From NCBI GenBank assembly GCA_905478195.1, contig CAJQHM010000092.1, positions 1-54,857 on the forward strand: 54,857 bases of DNA. Direction: 5' to 3'. Below are positions 50,960 through 54,857 of this stretch, piece by piece; position 1 is the stretch's first letter; each line of letters begins with the position of its first letter. The DNA is from an uncultured Pseudomonadales bacterium. GTDB taxonomy: Bacteria > Pseudomonadota > Gammaproteobacteria > Pseudomonadales > Pseudohongiellaceae. Under the pieces are notes generated by a model. That model was not told the origin of the DNA. It saw nothing but the letters and a program-made list of their open reading frames with translations, and made no database searches. The position numbers and the translations under genes were made by a program.

Positions 50960-52966
50960 CTAATTTGCCGTGCCCGGCATGATCTCGAAGCTGGAATCGA
51001 ATGTAAGCAGCACAGAGGCGAGCTGCAGCAACACGGCCTGGTTTCCCGCCACTGTGCCCGCACCAGCCTGTAACTGTGAGGCTAGCGTTCCCTGCCCCAT
51101 GATTACTGTCTCTAGATCGCTACGGTCCATGGTGATGGTCACATCGGGAGTATCAGACAGATAGCCTTCGATGTTGGAAAGCGTGCCGCCACTCATCTCA
51201 ATGACAAAGTTCTGGCCGGTATCGGGAGAGATAAAATTGATCGTAAAGTTCATAGCATCGGCTTGCTCGCTATCGACTCGAGTAGCAAGGGCATCCCACC
51301 ACTGCGAAGTGGTCATGGCTCTGGCGAGGCTGGGGCTAGTCCCCCTTGCTGCGGCCACCGTGGGAGCACCGTTTCTCAACTCCTGCGCCGAAGCCAGGAA
51401 GACGTTGCGCATGCTAGCACTCTCATACTGATAGCCTAGCTGCTCGAATACAGAGGCGAGCAGGTCCTTCGCAGCGCCATTTTCGGGCTGCGCGTAAACC
51501 AGCTTGTTAAGAATTTCCATCGCCAATTTATAGTCACCAGAGTCATGCAGGGATTGTGCGCGAGTCATAATCGCCTGTGCGCCCCCCATCATCTCGACGT
51601 ACAGGGGAGCGGAATCAGAGGGCGAAAGTGGCGCCAGAGTCGCTGGGTTTCCATCCCAGTATCCCAGGTAACGATTTAGTACCGCGCGAGAATTATGCAA
51701 CTCGGAGCCATGATACTGTCGTGCGCTCCACTGCTGCGCCAGAGAGTCCGGCACTTTGTATTCGTTGTGAATTTCATTGATGGTCACACCCCGATTAGCG
51801 AGATTAAGAACCTGATTATTCAGATTCGCATAGGCGTCTCGCTGCGTACGCATGACTTGCTGAATGCGCTCATTACCCCAGCGAGGCCAGTTGTGGGACG
51901 CGACCAAAACTTCGGCCTCTCTCCCGAATCGGTAAAGAGCCTCATTGATCTGTTTAGACCATTGCAGTGCATCTCTAACCAGTGCGCCGCGCAGGGTATA
52001 CACATTGTGTACGGTGGCCGTAATATTCTCAGCCGCCCAGAATACTTTCTGCTCTGGAAACCAGGTATTCATCTCTGCCGGTGCTTCGGTGCCAGGTGTA
52101 TTCTGAAACACCAGTCTCACGCCATCGATTACATGTTCCTCATAGTCATCTTCGATGACTAAGCTAGGCGCTATCAATCCAGTAGTTCCTGCGGCAAGCG
52201 CCTTGCCGATTGCCGAGTCAACCTGTCCGTAGGGCCCCGAAGGAATACCGCGTCCGTATTGCAAGCCTGCCCTTCTAGACATCGCATTACCCGCATAGAC
52301 ATTCTCAGCTATCGCCTCCTCCATAAACCCGGAAGGCGCGATTACTTGCACCAGGCCTGCCTCCACATCCTCCTGGCTAATCACGCCCCTTACGCCGCCG
52401 AAGTGATCGATGTGGGAATGGGAGTAGATGACGGCTCTGACCGGCAGCTCACCCAGCTGCTCGTTAGCTAAGGCGAGTGCCGCGGCCGCAGTTTCCGATG
52501 TCAGCAACACATCGAAGAGAATCCATCCCGTAGCGCCCTTCACCAGCGTCATATTCGCCAGGTCGAAGCCGCGCACCTGATAGAGAAAGTCCGGCACTAC
52601 TTCATAGAGGCCGAAGTTCATGTTGAGGGTTGCCTGTCGCTGAAGAGAGGGATGGATACTGTCGTAATCGGTATCTTCCAGCAGAAAGTCATAGCGCGTC
52701 ATATCCCAAACGACACGACCGTTTGCGGCAAAAATCTGCCGGGAGTCAGGCTCTGCGACGAAGCCTCGACTAGACTCTTCGAAGTCTCGTTGGTCCTCAA
52801 ATGGCAGGCTACTCCGCAGCTCACTCTGTAACTGCACCGTGTAGCTGCTTGGGCCTGAGCCCTTCTGATTAAAATGATCCTGCGCGCTAGCGGTGCTGGC
52901 AGACACGCCAAGCATGAGAATGAAAACCGATAAGCCAGCTAGACGAAAACTTTTTGGACGCAACAT
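50960..52966 (-). CDS. SdsA-type alkylsulfatase (metallo-beta-lactamase + SCP2)
   Basis: A 668-residue exported enzyme; start 52966 chosen because GGGGA lies 7 bases upstream (ATG 52972 is too close). Counting from 52972, the zinc motif HSHIDH is at residues 185-190. It is followed by the helical dimer domain (AGLQYGRGIPSGPYG) and the later NTWFPEQKVFWAAENITATVHNVYTLRG block. The final about 120 residues are an SCP2 lipid-binding domain (MTTSQWWDALATRVD...). It hydrolyses primary alkyl sulfates (SDS-like) to alcohol and sulfate. It lies 58 bases upstream of the sulfatase gene, so the two may share a transcript. Confidence 0.94.
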   Translation of the reverse strand: MLRPKSFRLAGLSVFILMLGVSASTASAQDHFNQKGSGPSSYTVQLQSELRSSLPFEDQRDFEESSRGFVAEPDSRQIFAANGRVVWDMTRYDFLLEDTDYDSIHPSLQRQATLNMNFGLYEVVPDFLYQVRGFDLANMTLVKGATGWILFDVLLTSETAAAALALANEQLGELPVRAVIYSHSHIDHFGGVRGVISQEDVEAGLVQVIAPSGFMEEAIAENVYAGNAMSRRAGLQYGRGIPSGPYGQVDSAIGKALAAGTTGLIAPSLVIEDDYEEHVIDGVRLVFQNTPGTEAPAEMNTWFPEQKVFWAAENITATVHNVYTLRGALVRDALQWSKQINEALYRFGREAEVLVASHNWPRWGNERIQQVMRTQRDAYANLNNQVLNLANRGVTINEIHNEYKVPDSLAQQWSARQYHGSELHNSRAVLNRYLGYWDGNPATLAPLSPSDSAPLYVEMMGGAQAIMTRAQSLHDSGDYKLAMEILNKLVYAQPENGAAKDLLASVFEQLGYQYESASMRNVFLASAQELRNGAPTVAAARGTSPSLARAMTTSQWWDALATRVDSEQADAMNFTINFISPDTGQNFVIEMSGGTLSNIEGYLSDTPDVTITMDRSDLETVIMGQGTLASQLQAGAGTVAGNQAVLLQLASVLLTFDSSFEIMPGTAN

Positions 52967-53057
52967 GGACATTCCCCTACTTTTTCCCTATAGAATTTTT
53001 ATAATTTTTTATTACTGTGTTCTCGAAACCGTAGTCAATTTTTTCTATTGCAAGAAT

Positions 53058-53098
53058 GCAAAAAAGCCAAGAGGCTTCGAAACCCGTTGGCTTTTTGC
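53058..53098. terminator. rho-independent terminator of the TPR gene
   Basis: GCAAAAAAGCCAA (53058-53070) and TTGGCTTTTTGC (53087-53098) form a stem around a 16-base loop, 63 bases past the TPR gene stop and before the alkylsulfatase start on the minus strand. The A/T flanks allow function in both directions. Confidence 0.88.
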
Positions 53099-53160
53099 GT
53101 GATGCATTGTGCTGCATTGCGACCGAAACACTCAATAACTGATTCGGCACTTACTCACGT

Positions 53161-54840
53161 TTACAAGCGTGAACGTGTGATCTCAACGTCGGCGTTACGG
53201 AAGAAAGACTGAAATTGTCTTTCGACTATGATCGCTTCCTGAGTCTTGCCTTGCGCTTCAAGCGCCTGATACAGACCGAACGTAGTCCAACCATTCTGCT
53301 GATTCCACTCCAGATCCTTCATGTAGACCGCCTCAGCTTCTGCCGCGCGGCCTGCCTCAAGCAATACGGCACCCAGATAGAGACGAATAGACTGCGACCA
53401 ATCCGGTGGCTCGGTGTAGTTAAGACTGTCCTGCAGCTGGATCGCTACATTGTAATGCATGATCGCCGCATCGAGATTGCCCTTCGCTTCCTCGATCTCA
53501 CCATTGAGAGCGTGGGAAGCCAGGTTCAATACATGGGATGCAGGAGTTGGGCTCACGCCATTATCATTCACGCCATCGGCTGTTATCTGAGCCTGAATGT
53601 TTGCCAACTCAGCCTCTGCCGGGCCCATGTGACCCTTCGCCACATGGGCACTGCCCATCACATAACTCCACATACCTTTAAGATAGGGAGCCTCATACTG
53701 GCTATTCACCGCGTTGTCTGCGTGAATCTTGTCCCACTTGCCAAATACTTTATCCGTAATCCAGGTATGGGCTATGTTCTTCAGGCCGCTGGTTATATCA
53801 GGCTCAGTGCTTCCGGCATTCTTTACCGCCGCTGCAGACGACTCAGCATAATTGCCCTGAAGCATGTTTGCATAGCGCACAAAGTCCAGTGCATGGCCCT
53901 TGTGTATTTTATGTGACAGTGGATAGGTGCCTATCATTGGAAAGTTAGTATCTCCCCAGATTTCGGCGAATTGCGCATCCACTATTTGCGATCTTTCGTT
54001 GATATCGATCGCCTTCTCGTACTCACCGACTCGCAGATAGATGTGCCCTGGCATATGTACCATATGACCTGAGATAGGCACTGTTGCCTCAAGTTTCTGC
54101 GCGGCAGGCATGGCCAGTTCAGGCTGACTGGATGCTTCCATCAAGTGGATATAAAGGTGGTTAGCACCGGGGTGATCGTGCTCCGAGCGCATTGCAGACT
54201 CGAAAGCCGCCTGTGCTTCTGCCGTTCCTGGCTTGGCGGCACCATCTGCTTCCCAATAGTCCCAGCGCGTTGTGTTCATATAAGACTCGCCGAACATGGT
54301 GGCTATGTCTGCATCGTCTGGATACCTGTCATGTAGATTGCGCATGGCGTCGACGAAGGCAAAGTCTCTTTCTCTGCTATCGGGAATCGCATCCTTATTG
54401 TAGAGAACGAAAAGCGCATTGATCATGTCGCGCTCGCGCTGGGTGCCATTATTGGCAAGATCCAGCGCCCTGCGAATCGCCGCAAGACCGGCACCCTGAG
54501 GATCGTCCGGAAGGCCCGCATAGCGACTATTCGGGTTGGGACCCGCTGCATGGGCCAGGCCGAAATGCGGCATTGGGCTGTCCGGGTCCAGACGTGCCGC
54601 TTCCTGATAGGAGGCGATTGATTCTGGGAAGTAAAAGCTCCAAGCCATTCGCAGTCCCTGATCGAAGAATGCCTGCGCCTCGGCAGAATCCGTGGTGATT
54701 TGGCGACTATAAGTGCCCCCGCCTGGAATCATAATCGCCAGAGCTTCATCGCTCTGCGCCATCAAATTCAACTGTGGTACGAGTAATACGGCTGCGGCTG
54801 CAACCAACGTGACTAGTTTTCGCATAAACTTAAACCCCAT
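53161..54840 (-). CDS. large exported TPR protein
   Basis: A 559-residue protein with an N-terminal Sec signal (start 54840 or 54825 are both plausible). The body is helical. TPR-like pairs are visible, such as FFDQGLRMAWSFYFPESIASYQEAARLDPDSPMPHFGLAHA near residue 50, HIYLRVGEYEKAIDINERSQ in the middle, and LDAAIMHYNVAIQLQD, LYLGAVLLEAGRAAEAEAVYMKDLEW, FGLYQALEAQGKTQEAI at the end. A GSAHVAKGHM and several His-rich loops (HMPGHIY) recur in this family. It is a periplasmic scaffold with unknown partner. It is followed by a terminator, so it is a single-gene unit. Confidence 0.85.
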   Translation of the reverse strand: MGFKFMRKLVTLVAAAAVLLVPQLNLMAQSDEALAIMIPGGGTYSRQITTDSAEAQAFFDQGLRMAWSFYFPESIASYQEAARLDPDSPMPHFGLAHAAGPNPNSRYAGLPDDPQGAGLAAIRRALDLANNGTQRERDMINALFVLYNKDAIPDSRERDFAFVDAMRNLHDRYPDDADIATMFGESYMNTTRWDYWEADGAAKPGTAEAQAAFESAMRSEHDHPGANHLYIHLMEASSQPELAMPAAQKLEATVPISGHMVHMPGHIYLRVGEYEKAIDINERSQIVDAQFAEIWGDTNFPMIGTYPLSHKIHKGHALDFVRYANMLQGNYAESSAAAVKNAGSTEPDITSGLKNIAHTWITDKVFGKWDKIHADNAVNSQYEAPYLKGMWSYVMGSAHVAKGHMGPAEAELANIQAQITADGVNDNGVSPTPASHVLNLASHALNGEIEEAKGNLDAAIMHYNVAIQLQDSLNYTEPPDWSQSIRLYLGAVLLEAGRAAEAEAVYMKDLEWNQQNGWTTFGLYQALEAQGKTQEAIIVERQFQSFFRNADVEITRSRL

Positions 54841-54857
54841 TAACTTACTGATTTTAT

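Noticed and set aside
1..54857. TAG reassigned as a sense codon in this organism
   Set aside because: Many intact genes here end in TAG (for example 578-1186, 4144-4632, 7732-10395), with nothing coding beyond.

Overview
The window looks like chromosomal DNA of a marine-type gammaproteobacterium. The evidence is a group of gammaproteobacterial housekeeping families (RdgC, YaeQ, a YehS-like DUF1456 protein, a TIGR02647-like protein, a YbcJ-like S4 protein) lying among many exported catabolic enzymes. A large share of the proteins carry Sec, Tat or lipoprotein signals: peptidases of families M1, M28 and S46, PQQ-type dehydrogenases, two sulfatases of unrelated folds, DUF1080 proteins and beta-propellers. 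I see no rRNA, convincing tRNA, CRISPR array, prophage or insertion sequence. Genus cannot be named from this sequence.

Layout. 1-577: an AT-rich edge with small, uncertain reading frames. 578-7602: small exported proteins, a LysR regulator, a 42-residue membrane peptide, a secreted 341-residue protein of unknown family and an endonuclease-fold protein that has lost its catalytic residues. 7732-10395: lipoprotein M1 aminopeptidase. 10797-14297: an inorganic-carbon type cassette (SulP transporter, beta carbonic anhydrase) diverging from an OxyR-like regulator that lacks the peroxide-sensing cysteine. 14358-20903: a minus-strand run of PQQ dehydrogenase, PQQ sugar dehydrogenase, SMP-30 lactonase, a metallo-beta-lactamase-like protein and a nitronate monooxygenase-like flavoprotein, with six 12-bp tandem repeats before the last gene. 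21270-25343: S46 dipeptidyl peptidase, periplasmic metallo-hydrolase, and a paralogue of the 341-residue protein. 25379-41000: mainly housekeeping and stress functions (two GSTs, CaCA antiporter, class V aminotransferase, succinate-semialdehyde dehydrogenase, YaeQ, RdgC, OPT transporter, M28 peptidase). Two genes here are broken by in-frame stops. 41277-50902: an apparent sugar or glycoside oxidation locus. 50960-54840: SdsA-type alkylsulfatase and a TPR protein.

How the genes may work together. On the minus strand, an arylsulfatase-type sulfatase, a ribose-type ABC ATPase and permease, a Tat-exported sugar isomerase/epimerase-like TIM barrel, a gluconate-dehydrogenase subunit-3-like protein and a GMC flavo-oxidoreductase form one run. 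Facing it are a PD40 propeller, a small lipoprotein and a DUF1080 (3-keto-glycoside hydrolase/lyase type) protein. Together these fit periplasmic oxidation of glycosides to 3-keto intermediates, then cleavage and uptake. A second DUF1080 protein is at 578-1186. The PQQ/SMP-30 run at 16189-20903 fits a separate route, sugar to lactone to aldonic acid, in the same compartment.

The main points for a second look are: the glycoside oxidation locus; the catalytically degenerate nuclease; the cysteine-less OxyR homologue beside the carbonic anhydrase; two amber codons in an otherwise intact glutamine-amidotransferase gene; the 12-bp repeat array; an interleaved pair of inverted repeats at 43520-43672; and a duplicated secreted family of unknown function.
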